Part shown: positions 8,459 through 17,600 of the stretch, in pieces
Numbering within the stretch: the stretch's first letter is position 1
Layout of the letters: each line of letters starts with the position of its first letter
From: Flavicella sp042091695
GTDB lineage: Bacteria > Bacteroidota > Bacteroidia > Flavobacteriales > Flavobacteriaceae
DNA: 64,000 nucleotides
Direction: 5' to 3'
Assembly (NCBI GenBank): GCA_042091695.1
Contig: JBELHA010000005.1
Coordinates: 5,768 to 69,767 of the forward strand
Position numbers and translations under genes: made by a program
Notes under the pieces: generated by a model
Seen by the model: the letters and a program-made list of their open reading frames with translations, nothing else
Databases searched by the model: none
What the model was told of the DNA's origin: nothing

Positions 8459-9700
8459 TTATAAATCGTACTGTTTTATTTTTCTATACAATGTGCGTTC
8501 TGAGATCCCCAGTTCTTTGGCTGCTAATTTCCTTTTATTTTGATTTCTCTCTAAGGAGTTTTTAATCATTTCTATTTCTTTTTCGTGTAGTGAAAAGGAT
8601 TCGTCTTCTTCAATAGTTTCAATGTACTCGTACTCCTCTGAGTTTTGAATTGTCTTTGGCTGTTGAATTTGTATGAGTGGTGGGTTTGTTTCTGTGGTGA
8701 ATTCTGGATTGTTTTCTTTTTGAATTCTATCTATTAAATGTGTGTTTTTTTGAATAATATCTTCGTTGTTTGGGTTAGAAAGTAAGTCTAAGGTCAATTT
8801 CTTTAGATCGTCGATGTCTTTTTTCATCTCAAATAAGATCTTGTACATCATGTCTTTGTCTTCTGAAAAGCTACTGTCTTTATTATCTTTACTTTCAACA
8901 ACCATAGGTAGGTTGTTGTAGTTGGGAAGGTATTGCATTAGTTTTTCAACCCCTACATTTCTACTTTCTTCGACCACAGATATTTCTTCCGCAATATTTC
9001 TTAGCTGTCTTATGTTACCTGGGAAGGAATAATTGATCAACAAGTTAATGGCGTCCTCATCAAGTCGAATGGTCGGCATGCGATACTTTTGAGCGAAGTC
9101 CGAGGCAAATTTACGAAAGAGTAAATGAATATCATTTTCACGCTCTCGCAATGGGGGAAGTTTCAATTCGATGGTAGCGAGTCTGTAATATAAGTCTTCT
9201 CTAAATTTCCCTTTCTGAATTGCTTCTTGCATTTTTAGGTTGGTTGCAGCTACAATCCGCACGTCCGTTTTTTGAACTTTAGAAGATCCTACTTTGATAA
9301 ACTCACCATTTTCCAAAACTCTCAATAACCTCACTTGAGTGGTTAGGGGGAGCTCTCCTACCTCGTCGAGAAATATGGTACCGCCATCTGCTACTTCGAA
9401 ATAACCTTTTCTCGTTGCGGTTGCACCTGTAAAGGCTCCTTTTTCATGACCAAATAATTCGCTGTCTATAGTTCCTTCTGGAATTGCTCCGCAATTCACG
9501 GCAATATAGTTGGCGTGTTTTCGATGCGATAATTGGTGGATTATTTTAGGAATAGTTTCCTTACCAACACCACTTTCACCAGTTACAAGTACTGTAATGT
9601 CTGTCGGAGCTACACGCAATGCTTTGGAAAGACTTCTATTTAGTTTTTCGTCATTTCCAATAATTTCAAAACGTTGTTTTATAGTTGTAAGGCCTTCCAT
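8459..9700 (-). CDS. Sigma54-dependent transcriptional activator without receiver domain
   Basis: Bacterial enhancer-binding protein, 413 residues. The AAA+ domain starts almost at the N-terminus: Walker A GESGVGKE at 41-48, the sigma54-contacting loop GAFTGA at 88-93, Walker B GTIFLDEVGEL near 108-118, and an arginine-finger region after it. A linker with acidic and Gln-rich stretches (about 270-370) leads to a C-terminal Fis-type helix-turn-helix (KLAAKELGISERTLYRKIKQ). There is no response-regulator or PAS domain, so control must come from its level, a partner or constitutive activity. It heads the lptE-secG run. Targets are not evident from the window. Confidence 0.95.
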   Translation of the reverse strand: MEGLTTIKQRFEIIGNDEKLNRSLSKALRVAPTDITVLVTGESGVGKETIPKIIHQLSHRKHANYIAVNCGAIPEGTIDSELFGHEKGAFTGATATRKGYFEVADGGTIFLDEVGELPLTTQVRLLRVLENGEFIKVGSSKVQKTDVRIVAATNLKMQEAIQKGKFREDLYYRLATIELKLPPLRERENDIHLLFRKFASDFAQKYRMPTIRLDEDAINLLINYSFPGNIRQLRNIAEEISVVEESRNVGVEKLMQYLPNYNNLPMVVESKDNKDSSFSEDKDMMYKILFEMKKDIDDLKKLTLDLLSNPNNEDIIQKNTHLIDRIQKENNPEFTTETNPPLIQIQQPKTIQNSEEYEYIETIEEDESFSLHEKEIEMIKNSLERNQNKRKLAAKELGISERTLYRKIKQYDL

Positions 9701-9763
9701 GGTCTGCTACTTTTTTACAGTTAATTTACGAGTTCTTTGCTGTTTTTAGTCTGTTTAATACTT

Positions 9764-11233
9764 CTATCTTCTTACCTCAAAAGGGATCTCTTGCGCTTTC
9801 CCTACAGAATATCCAATCAATGTAGCAGAAGTACAGTCTTCAACAGTTACCTTTATATAGTCTCCTACTTTTTCATCTCCTTTAGGAAATACGGCTACAT
9901 AATTCTGAGAGTTTCTAGACATCCAATGTTTTTCAGATTTCTTAGAGGTTCCTTCTATGAGTACCTCAATTGTTTTTCCAATATATCGTTGCGTATGTTC
10001 ATTGCTCAATCTTCTTTGTACAGCAATTACCTCATTGAGTCTTCTTTTTTTGACATCGTTGGGGATGTCGTCCTCCATTTTCTTTTCTGCGAGTGTACCG
10101 GGTCTTTCTGAATACGCGTACATAAACCCATAATCATAGCCCACATACTCCATCATACTTAGGGTGTCTTTGTGTTCTTCTTCAGTTTCGCCACAAAAAC
10201 CGATAATCATGTCCTGTGAGATGGCTGTTCCAGGAAGTATTTCTTTGATCGTATCTACGAGTTCCATGTATTCTTCTCGAGTGTGTTGTCGGTTCATTCT
10301 TTTGAGTACTGCTGTACTACCCGATTGTACGGGCAAGTGTATATAACGACAGATATTAGGGTGTTTGGCAATTACGTGCAACAACGAGATTTCCATATCC
10401 TGAGGGTTACTAGTAAAAAAGCGGATTCGTAAGGTTGGAAATGTAGTTGCTACTAAGTCTAACAACGCTGAAAAGCCAACTGCTGTTGCTTGTGCGATTT
10501 CTGAAGCGTTCTTAAATTCTTTTTTTAGGCCTCCACCGTACCAAAGGTAACTGTCAACGTTTTGACCTAGCAAGGTGATTTCTTTGAAGTTTTTATTTTT
10601 TAAATCCTGAATTTCTTGGATGATACTTTGGGGGTCTCTACTGCGTTCTCTACCTCTTGTAAATGGAACTACACAAAAAGTACACATGTTATCACAGCCT
10701 CTTGTGATAGATACAAAAGCAGAAACGCCATTCGAATTTAGACGGACTGGTGCAATATCTCCATAGGTTTCATCTTTAGAGAGTACTACATTTACGGCAT
10801 CTCTTCCTTCGTTTACTTCTTCGAGTAAATTAGGAAGGTCTTTGTAGGCATCAGGACCTACGACTAGGTCTACAATTTTTTCTTCATCTAAAAATTTAGA
10901 CTTTAAACGCTCGGCCATACAGCCAAGAACCCCCACTTTCATTGCAGGGTTTATTTTTTTTACTGCATTGTATTTTTGAAGACGTTTACGGATTGTTTGC
11001 TCTGCCTTGTCTCTTATTGAACAGGTGTTTACCAATACTAAATCTGCTTCTTCTAACAACTGAGTAGTGTTAAAGTTGTTCTCTGAAAGTATAGATGCTA
11101 CAATTTCACTGTCATTCAAGTTCATTTGACATCCGTAGCTCTCGATGTATAGTTTCTTTGTATTTCCTTTAATATTTTCAGTTAACAAAGGATGTCCTTG
11201 TTTGTTAGCGTCAATAATTTTTTCCGTCTCCAT
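9764..11233 (-). CDS. miaB: tRNA-2-methylthio-N6-dimethylallyladenosine synthase MiaB
   Basis: Radical-SAM methylthiotransferase that adds the 2-methylthio group to i6A37 in tRNAs reading UNN codons. Domains in order: N-terminal UPF0004 domain with three cysteines (SYGCQMN, NTCSIRD, LGCMAER), radical-SAM domain with the Cys-x3-Cys-x2-Cys motif in GCDNMCTFCVVPF, and a C-terminal TRAM domain. Both [4Fe-4S] ligand sets are complete. The 489 residues are slightly longer than average, with an N-terminal extension of about 25 residues. It precedes the sigma54 activator gene by 63 bases. Confidence 0.97.
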   Translation of the reverse strand: METEKIIDANKQGHPLLTENIKGNTKKLYIESYGCQMNLNDSEIVASILSENNFNTTQLLEEADLVLVNTCSIRDKAEQTIRKRLQKYNAVKKINPAMKVGVLGCMAERLKSKFLDEEKIVDLVVGPDAYKDLPNLLEEVNEGRDAVNVVLSKDETYGDIAPVRLNSNGVSAFVSITRGCDNMCTFCVVPFTRGRERSRDPQSIIQEIQDLKNKNFKEITLLGQNVDSYLWYGGGLKKEFKNASEIAQATAVGFSALLDLVATTFPTLRIRFFTSNPQDMEISLLHVIAKHPNICRYIHLPVQSGSTAVLKRMNRQHTREEYMELVDTIKEILPGTAISQDMIIGFCGETEEEHKDTLSMMEYVGYDYGFMYAYSERPGTLAEKKMEDDIPNDVKKRRLNEVIAVQRRLSNEHTQRYIGKTIEVLIEGTSKKSEKHWMSRNSQNYVAVFPKGDEKVGDYIKVTVEDCTSATLIGYSVGKAQEIPFEVRR

Positions 11234-11269
11234 ATATTAAAAAATTGGACTACAAAGATACAATCAAAA

Positions 11270-11476
11270 ATGGATAATATGACATTTTGTCAGAAAATAT
11301 ATCTATTTGTAGGTATTGTAAAGGTGATAGGTTTTATGGTGTTGGTTTTTATCGTTTTGATTGGGTTTTTATTTCGTTGTTTTGAAAGTGTTGTCAATGG
11401 CGTTTACTACTTAATACTTGAAGTAACATGTCTTTTAAGGGTTCTGTTTTATGGATTAAAAAAAAGCTATATCTGA
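11270..11476 (+). CDS. Possible small membrane protein
   Basis: A 68-codon frame (MDNMTFCQKIYLFVG...) with a long hydrophobic stretch at about residues 8-31 and a second weaker one. It occupies the gap between miaB and topA, antisense to the miaB leader. No family is recognised and no clear promoter precedes it. Low-complexity hydrophobic frames arise by chance in AT-rich DNA, so this is a weak call. Confidence 0.25.
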   Translation: MDNMTFCQKIYLFVGIVKVIGFMVLVFIVLIGFLFRCFESVVNGVYYLILEVTCLLRVLFYGLKKSYI

Positions 11477-11540
11477 ATTGTACTTTCTAAATAATGTGTT
11501 AAGTTTATTTGAAAAATAGAAGATTTTTTAAAAATTCCTC

Positions 11541-11621
11541 TATTTTTGCAATTCATATTTAATGCATTTCACTGACTAAATCAGTTTCTGAGATGCGTTT
11601 TAATTGCAAAAATTACCTTCG
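11541..11621 (+). promoter_or_regulatory. topA promoter region with nested inverted repeats
   Basis: A -7 type box TATTTTTG lies at 11541-11548. An 11-base inverted repeat (TTTTTGCAATT 11543-11553 with AATTGCAAAAA 11602-11612) encloses a second dyad (GCATTTC 11564-11570 with GAGATGC 11590-11596) and a third (ACTGA 11571-11575 with TCAGT 11581-11585). The set could fold as a rod in RNA or extrude as a cruciform in supercoiled DNA. Function is not known; its place before a topoisomerase gene is notable. Confidence 0.5.
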
Positions 11622-11635
11622 TAAAACAATATTAT

Positions 11636-14164
11636 ATGGCAAAGAATTTAGTGATAGTAGAGTCCCCTGCAAAAGCAAAAACAATAGAGAAATTTCTTGG
11701 AAAAGATTTTCAAGTAGAGTCTAGTTTTGGTCATATTGCAGATCTACCTTCCAGTGAATTAGGGATCGATATTGAGGGAGATTTTTCCCCAAAATATATT
11801 GTGTCAGACGATAAGAAGGCAGTGGTCAAAAAATTGAAGTCCCTTGCAAAAAAAGCACAAACAGTTTGGTTGGCTAGTGATGAGGATCGAGAGGGAGAGG
11901 CTATTGCCTGGCATTTGCAAGAGCAATTGAAATTGAACTTAGATACCACCAAAAGAATTGTTTTCCATGAGATAACTAAGAAGGCGATTTTGAAGGCGGT
12001 AGAAAATCCACGAGAGTTGAATTATGATATGGTCAATGCACAGCAAGCACGTCGTGTTTTGGACCGTCTTGTAGGGTACGAACTATCACCTGTTTTGTGG
12101 CGTAAAGTTAAAGGAGGTTTGTCAGCTGGTAGGGTTCAATCAGTTGCGGTACGTTTGATTGTTGAGCGTGAACGCAGTATTCAAGAATTTAAAACGGTTG
12201 CCCAATACAAGGTGGTTGCTGAATTTCTGAATGAAGATGGGAAAAAATTTAAGGCGACGATTCCAAAGAGTTTTGCATCTAGAGATGCGGCGAATGAATT
12301 TTTAAATTCTGTAGCTACTGCCGATTTTCAAATAGATGATTTGCAAAAAAAACCCGCAAAAAAGTCTCCAACACCACCTTTTACAACTTCAACTTTACAA
12401 CAAGAAGCTGCAAGAAAATTAGGTTTTGCTGTTGGTAGAACCATGCAAGTAGCGCAACGTTTGTACGAAGCAGGATTGATTACATATATGAGAACGGATA
12501 GTTTGAATCTATCTGATGATGCAAGAAAAGAAGCGGCAGAAGAAATTACAAACTACTACGGAGAGGCTTATAGTCATCCAAGGGTCTTTAAGACGAAGTC
12601 AAAAGGAGCCCAAGAGGCACACGAGGCGATTCGTCCGACCGATATGAAAAGGCATACCGTTCAGGTAGAATACGACCAAGACAGATTGTATGATTTGATT
12701 TGGAAACGTACTTTGGCCTCGCAGATGAGTGATGCTTTGTTGGAGCGCACCAATGTGAAAATAGGAAATTCGAATAACGACAAGCAATTTACCGCCAACG
12801 GTGAGATGATAAAGTTTGAAGGGTTTCTAAAAGTATATTTAGAAGGAAATGACAATGAAGATGAAGAACAAGCAGGTATGTTGCCTCGTTTGGAAAAAGG
12901 AGCTTCACTTACCTATGAATTTATCACAGCAACACAGCGATTTACAAAGCCACCTTACCGATTTACAGAAGCTTCTTTGGTAAAACAACTAGAGGAGTTG
13001 GGAATTGGTAGACCGTCAACCTATGCACCTACGATATCTACAGTGCAGAGAAGAGGTTATGTAGAAAAAGGTCAAATAGAAGGTAAAGAACGCGATTATG
13101 AGCAGTTTGTGTTAAAAAATGGCACGGTAACTTTAAACGCTTTGGTAGAACGAGTAGGTTCTGACAAAGGAAAGTTAATTCCGACTGATATAGGGAATAT
13201 TGTCAACGACTTTTTAGTGGCAAATTTCTCAAACATACTTGATTTTGGTTTTACGGCAAAAGTAGAAAACGATTTTGATGGGATCTCTGAGGGGTCCCAA
13301 GATTGGATCGCTATGATTAAAGAGTTTTACAATTCTTTTCATGTAACGGTAAAAGACGTTTCTGAAAACGCTCAGCGTGAAAGTGGAGAGCGAGTGCTTG
13401 GGAAGCATCCAGAAACAGGAAGGACTATTCTGGTCCGTCTTGGGAAGTTTGGTCCTATGGCTCAGATTGGAGATCCTGAAGATGAAGAAAAACAGTTTGC
13501 TAGCTTACAGAAGGAACAAAATCTCGGAACAATTACTTTGGAAGAGGCTTTGGACTTGTTCCTATTACCTAAAAACTTAGGAGTATACGAAGAAGAAGAA
13601 GTTATTGTTTCAAATGGTAGATTTGGACCTTACATCAAGTTTAGTACAATGTATGTCTCTCTTGATAAGGGTGAAAATCCAATGGAAGTTGATTTGAATA
13701 GAGCTATAGAATTAATTGTTGCCAAGCAAAAAGCAGATGCTCCTATTGCAGAATACGATAGTTTTCCTGTACAAAAAGGTGTTGGTAGATTTGGTCCATT
13801 TATCAAGTGGAATGGAATGTTTATCAATGTCAATAAAAAATACGATTATGACAATCTAACTTTTGAAGATATCACTCAGTTGATTGAAGATAAAAAACAA
13901 AAAGAAATTGACAAAGTAATCCACAACTGGGAAGACGAAGGAATCCGTCTCGAAAAGGCACGTTGGGGTAGGTTTAATATTTTAAAAGGAAAGCTTAAGA
14001 TTGAACTTCCTAAAACAACGGATGCCAAAAACATGACGTTAGAGGAGGTGCAAGCTATAATAGAAGCGAAAACACCTAAGAAAAAACCGAGAAAAACAAC
14101 AAAGAAAAAGACTGTAGCTAAAAAGAGTACAGCTGCTAAAAATAAAAAAGTAACAAAGAAATAA
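11636..14164 (+). CDS. topA: DNA topoisomerase I
   Basis: Type IA topoisomerase that relaxes negative supercoils. The 842 residues show an N-terminal Toprim domain (LVIVESPAKAKTIEKFLG at the start; acidic DEDREGEAIAWHL near 82-94), then the central gate domain with the catalytic tyrosine in TYMRTDS (Tyr284) and the GIGRPSTYAPTI motif. C-terminal repeats of the GRFGPY/GRFGPF type replace the Cys4 zinc fingers of the E. coli enzyme. A Lys-rich tail of about 30 residues closes the protein and probably binds DNA. It heads a plus-strand run that leads into the gld locus. The upstream region carries unusual nested dyads. Confidence 0.97.
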   Translation: MAKNLVIVESPAKAKTIEKFLGKDFQVESSFGHIADLPSSELGIDIEGDFSPKYIVSDDKKAVVKKLKSLAKKAQTVWLASDEDREGEAIAWHLQEQLKLNLDTTKRIVFHEITKKAILKAVENPRELNYDMVNAQQARRVLDRLVGYELSPVLWRKVKGGLSAGRVQSVAVRLIVERERSIQEFKTVAQYKVVAEFLNEDGKKFKATIPKSFASRDAANEFLNSVATADFQIDDLQKKPAKKSPTPPFTTSTLQQEAARKLGFAVGRTMQVAQRLYEAGLITYMRTDSLNLSDDARKEAAEEITNYYGEAYSHPRVFKTKSKGAQEAHEAIRPTDMKRHTVQVEYDQDRLYDLIWKRTLASQMSDALLERTNVKIGNSNNDKQFTANGEMIKFEGFLKVYLEGNDNEDEEQAGMLPRLEKGASLTYEFITATQRFTKPPYRFTEASLVKQLEELGIGRPSTYAPTISTVQRRGYVEKGQIEGKERDYEQFVLKNGTVTLNALVERVGSDKGKLIPTDIGNIVNDFLVANFSNILDFGFTAKVENDFDGISEGSQDWIAMIKEFYNSFHVTVKDVSENAQRESGERVLGKHPETGRTILVRLGKFGPMAQIGDPEDEEKQFASLQKEQNLGTITLEEALDLFLLPKNLGVYEEEEVIVSNGRFGPYIKFSTMYVSLDKGENPMEVDLNRAIELIVAKQKADAPIAEYDSFPVQKGVGRFGPFIKWNGMFINVNKKYDYDNLTFEDITQLIEDKKQKEIDKVIHNWEDEGIRLEKARWGRFNILKGKLKIELPKTTDAKNMTLEEVQAIIEAKTPKKKPRKTTKKKTVAKKSTAAKNKKVTKK

Positions 14165-14223
14165 AATGTTTGTTTTTTTTTCTATATTAGATAAATAATA
14201 GTTCTGTTACTACATATACCCCA

Positions 14224-15393
14224 ATGAGTCTAGAATTTTTAATTCCCTTAGAAAATACTTTCATAGAAGACATTAGTGTCTTTCCTGAAAACACGCTTGC
14301 ACACCTAATCGAGATGCACACGGAGCAGGTTGGGCTGCCTAATTTAAAAAATGTTAAAATTGCTATTTTTGCAGTACTTGAAGGTAGAGCGGCTATAGCA
14401 AATGAAGGTACTGGTAGTTTGGATGGAGTTTCTGCAATACGATCTTATTTGTATCGTATGTTTCCAGGGAATTGGTCTCAGCAGATTGTTGACTTAGGGA
14501 ACATACCTTCAGGAGCCACTGTTTCTGACACCTATTTTGCGGTAAAGGAAGTTATTGCTTCACTCGTTAAAAAAGAAATTATTCCTGTTATAATTGGTGG
14601 CGGTCAAGATTTGACTTATGCCAACTACAGAGCATATGATAGCTTAGAGCAGCTTGTAAATGTAGTTGCAGTAGATGCTAAATTTGATCTTGGAACTATA
14701 GATACACCGCTGCATTCAAATTCTTATCTAAGTAAAATTGTAATGGAGTCCCCTTGCAATTTATTTAATTTTAGTAATATCGGTTACCAAACCTATTTCA
14801 ACGCTCAAGAAGAAATAGATTTGTTAGAAAATTTGCATTTTGATGCATTGAGACTTGGTGTTTCAAAGGATTTAAAAATCCTTGAGCCCATCATGAGGGA
14901 TGCTGATATAGTGAGTGTTGATATTGGTGCGCTTCGTTTTAGTGAAGCCCCAGCAAATAAAAACACAAGTCCAAATGGTTTTTATGGAGAAGAAATTTGT
15001 ACTATTTCTAGGTATGCAGGTATCAGTGATAAGGTTACTTCTTTTGGTATATATGAATACAATAATCTTCTAGATAACACAGGTCAAACAGCACATCTGC
15101 TTGCTCAAACTTTATGGTACTTTATAGAAGGAGTCAATGCTAGGTCAAATGATTATCCATTCTGTAGCAAATCGAGTTACCTAAAATACATGGTCCCAGT
15201 TGAAGATGAAACATTGATTTTTTATAAGAGTCCAAAAAGTGGAAGATGGTGGATGGAAATCCATTCTTTGGAAGATAATAAATACAAAAGAAATGCGTTA
15301 ATACCATGTACATATCAAGATTATTTAGATGCTGCAGATCAAAATATACCTGAAAGATGGTATAAGGGTATAAGAAAGTTAAATGGATTATAA
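14224..15393 (+). CDS. Arginase/formimidoylglutamase-fold protein, probably inactive
   Basis: 389 residues with the ureohydrolase fold, but the metal site is degraded. Where active members have GG-D-H-S, this has GGGQD (125-129), so the histidine is Gln128. Where they have D-A-H-x-D it has DAKFD (151-155), histidine replaced by Lys153. Where they have D-x-D it has SVDIG (231-235), second aspartate replaced by Gly235. Three of six manganese ligands are therefore missing, and arginase or formimidoylglutamase activity is unlikely. The C-terminal 80 residues (from about 310) are rich in aromatic and charged residues and have no counterpart in the enzymes. It sits between topA and gldK on the same strand. 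A structural or regulatory role linked to gliding is possible but only inferred from position. Confidence 0.85.
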   Translation: MSLEFLIPLENTFIEDISVFPENTLAHLIEMHTEQVGLPNLKNVKIAIFAVLEGRAAIANEGTGSLDGVSAIRSYLYRMFPGNWSQQIVDLGNIPSGATVSDTYFAVKEVIASLVKKEIIPVIIGGGQDLTYANYRAYDSLEQLVNVVAVDAKFDLGTIDTPLHSNSYLSKIVMESPCNLFNFSNIGYQTYFNAQEEIDLLENLHFDALRLGVSKDLKILEPIMRDADIVSVDIGALRFSEAPANKNTSPNGFYGEEICTISRYAGISDKVTSFGIYEYNNLLDNTGQTAHLLAQTLWYFIEGVNARSNDYPFCSKSSYLKYMVPVEDETLIFYKSPKSGRWWMEIHSLEDNKYKRNALIPCTYQDYLDAADQNIPERWYKGIRKLNGL

Positions 15394-15512
15394 TATAGTG
15401 TATTGAGATAGATAGATACTGTGTTTTTTAGTTTCAAATCATAAAAAAAAACATTGTTTTTAAAAAAAAAAATTGATAGGTTTACAAAAATTAAGATAGC
15501 TGAGTTTAGAAT

Positions 15513-16883
15513 ATGAGAAAAATAGCAATTTATATAGTTTTAACACTGGTGATTTACAGTTGTGGTTCTAATGACAGAGGAGAGCTAGTAGGTAGTAAAT
15601 CAGGTAGCAGGTGGTTTATTGAAAATCCTTATGGGACTGTTTTGATTCCTGGAGGGTCTTTTACTTTTGGTTCTGCGGATGAGGATCCTTTTGGAGGGAT
15701 TAGTACAAGCCCAAGAACCATTACTTTGAAGAAATTCTACATGGACGAAACGGAGATTACGAATAGTGAATATGCTCTATTTGTGGATTGGGTTCGTGAT
15801 TCAATCATAAGAACTGAGTTAGCAAACTTTGCAGAAGAGATGTCTTACATGCTTGATGAAGGAGAAGAGCAAACAGATGGTATTTTCAAATACAATTATG
15901 CAGATGTAGATACTGCTAGTGCTACTGTGTATGAAAAATACATGTATGATAATTATGGAGGGATATCAAATATGAACAACTCAGAAAGAGAAGGGAATTT
16001 AGATTGGTCAGAACCTCTTGTTTGGGACAAAAACGAATATCCAGATGTTTCTTATGCTGAGGTAATGGATAGTATGTATTTGCCTCTAGACGGAACCTTT
16101 GAAGGACATAGGATTTTAGATGTTACTAAATTTAATTATTCTCATTCATGGTATGACAAAGACAAGTCTTCAAAAAGTGTAAATGCAAAAAGAACTGACT
16201 TTATTGTAAATGAGAGTGTTCTTGTATATCCTGATACGACAGTTTGGGCAAAAGATTTTAGTTATTCATACAACGACCCTATTCACGACGAATATTTTTG
16301 GCACAAGGCCTATTCAGAATATCCTGTTGTGGGAGTGAACTGGTACCAAGCGAGAGCTTTCTGTCACTGGAGAACAAAAATGAAAAATGACTATTTAAGT
16401 TCACGTAAAAACCCTGTACGTGTACCGGTGTTTAGGTTGCCAACAGAAGCAGAATGGGAATTTGCTGCACGAGGAGGCTTGGACTATGGTACTTTCCCTT
16501 GGGGAGGTCCATATACTACGAGTGATAGAGGGTGTTTCTTAGCAAACTTTAAGCCTGTACGAGGTAATTATGCTGTTGATGGTGCGTTATACACCGTAGA
16601 AGCTTATGCTTACAATCCCAATGGATATGGATTGTACAACATGTCAGGAAATGTTTCCGAATGGACGAATACGGCATTTAATGCGGCTTCTTACAGAGCA
16701 GGATCAAGTATCAATACAAATATTGATGATTTAGAAAATAAAAGAAAAGTAATACGAGGCGGTTCTTGGAAAGATATCGCTCACTTCCTAAAGGTAAGTA
16801 CCAGAGATTATGAATACGCAGACTCTTTAAAAAGTTATATTGGATTTAGAACGGTTCAAGATTACTTAGGAGAGAATAATTAA
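15513..16883 (+). CDS. gldK: Gliding motility lipoprotein GldK (T9SS ring component)
   Basis: Outer-membrane lipoprotein that, with GldN, forms the periplasmic ring of the type IX secretion system. The 456 residues begin with a lipoprotein signal (Cys17 in VIYSC). The remainder is a formylglycine-generating-enzyme-like domain: GGSFTFGSADEDP near residue 45, VVGVNWYQARAFCHW and RLPTEAEWEFAARGG in the middle, and the C-terminal IRGGSWKD. The two cysteines that make such enzymes active are absent from the segment after GGSW, so the domain is structural, as known for GldK. First of gldK-gldL-gldM-gldN, spaced by 36, 36 and 70 bases (to the GldN start used here). Confidence 0.96.
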   Translation: MRKIAIYIVLTLVIYSCGSNDRGELVGSKSGSRWFIENPYGTVLIPGGSFTFGSADEDPFGGISTSPRTITLKKFYMDETEITNSEYALFVDWVRDSIIRTELANFAEEMSYMLDEGEEQTDGIFKYNYADVDTASATVYEKYMYDNYGGISNMNNSEREGNLDWSEPLVWDKNEYPDVSYAEVMDSMYLPLDGTFEGHRILDVTKFNYSHSWYDKDKSSKSVNAKRTDFIVNESVLVYPDTTVWAKDFSYSYNDPIHDEYFWHKAYSEYPVVGVNWYQARAFCHWRTKMKNDYLSSRKNPVRVPVFRLPTEAEWEFAARGGLDYGTFPWGGPYTTSDRGCFLANFKPVRGNYAVDGALYTVEAYAYNPNGYGLYNMSGNVSEWTNTAFNAASYRAGSSINTNIDDLENKRKVIRGGSWKDIAHFLKVSTRDYEYADSLKSYIGFRTVQDYLGENN

Positions 16884-16919
16884 ATATAAATTTACAACCC
16901 CTAAAAAAAAAACAAAATT

Positions 16920-17564
16920 ATGGCACAGTCATTGAGAAAAAAGAAAATTTTAAACATGGTTTACGGACTTGGAGCAGCAATTGTACTTGTAGGTGCACTG
17001 TTTAAAATTCTTCACTTGAGTATTGGTCCTATTACAGGAGCAGTAATGTTGACAATTGGTTTATTGACAGAGGCATTTATCTTTGCATATTCTGCTTTTT
17101 TCGAACCTATTGAAGAAGATTTAATTTGGACTAATGTATATCCTGAATTGACTGGAGGTACTCCAAAAGAGCGCGCTTCAAATTCAGATGTTGATATGGA
17201 AGGAATGATGACAAAGCGTTTGGATGAAATGCTTAAAGAGTCTAATCTAGATGCTGAATTGATCGGAAGTTTGTCTTCTAGTATTGAAAACTTTAAAGGA
17301 GCCTCAGAAAACATGAAAGTTTCTTCTGATACGGTTGCCGCAACCACTAAATACAATGAACAAATGGCTACTGCTTCCGCAAATATGGAGTCTTTGAATT
17401 CACTGTACCAAGTACAATCAGAAAATACACAACGTCAAGCGGAATTGAACGATACATTGCTTAAAAATTCTGAAAAATTAGAAGCACAAATGGAATCTTT
17501 GGCTTCCAACTTGTCTTCTTTGAATTCAGTTTATGGAGGTATGTTATCTGCAATGAATAAGTAA
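16920..17564 (+). CDS. gldL: Gliding motility protein GldL (T9SS motor subunit)
   Basis: Inner-membrane subunit that, with GldM, forms the proton-driven motor of type IX secretion and gliding. The 214 residues have two N-terminal membrane helices (about 14-33 and 38-60). Glu51 within the second helix (GLLTEAFIF) corresponds to the buried glutamate known to be essential for the motor; His32 sits at the end of the first. The cytoplasmic C-terminal part (80-214) is helical and Ser/Asn-rich, predicted coiled coil. It lies between gldK and gldM. Start codon follows an A-rich leader without Shine-Dalgarno sequence, as usual in this phylum. Confidence 0.96.
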   Translation: MAQSLRKKKILNMVYGLGAAIVLVGALFKILHLSIGPITGAVMLTIGLLTEAFIFAYSAFFEPIEEDLIWTNVYPELTGGTPKERASNSDVDMEGMMTKRLDEMLKESNLDAELIGSLSSSIENFKGASENMKVSSDTVAATTKYNEQMATASANMESLNSLYQVQSENTQRQAELNDTLLKNSEKLEAQMESLASNLSSLNSVYGGMLSAMNK

Positions 17565-17600
17565 TTAGTACTAACCCCAAATATTAAAAACTAATTAATT

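Noticed and set aside
15394..15512. Promoter for the gldK operon in the 119-base gap
   Set aside because: The stretch has long A and T runs and a TTG, but no TAnnTTTG box at proper spacing; transcription could also come from the upstream gene.
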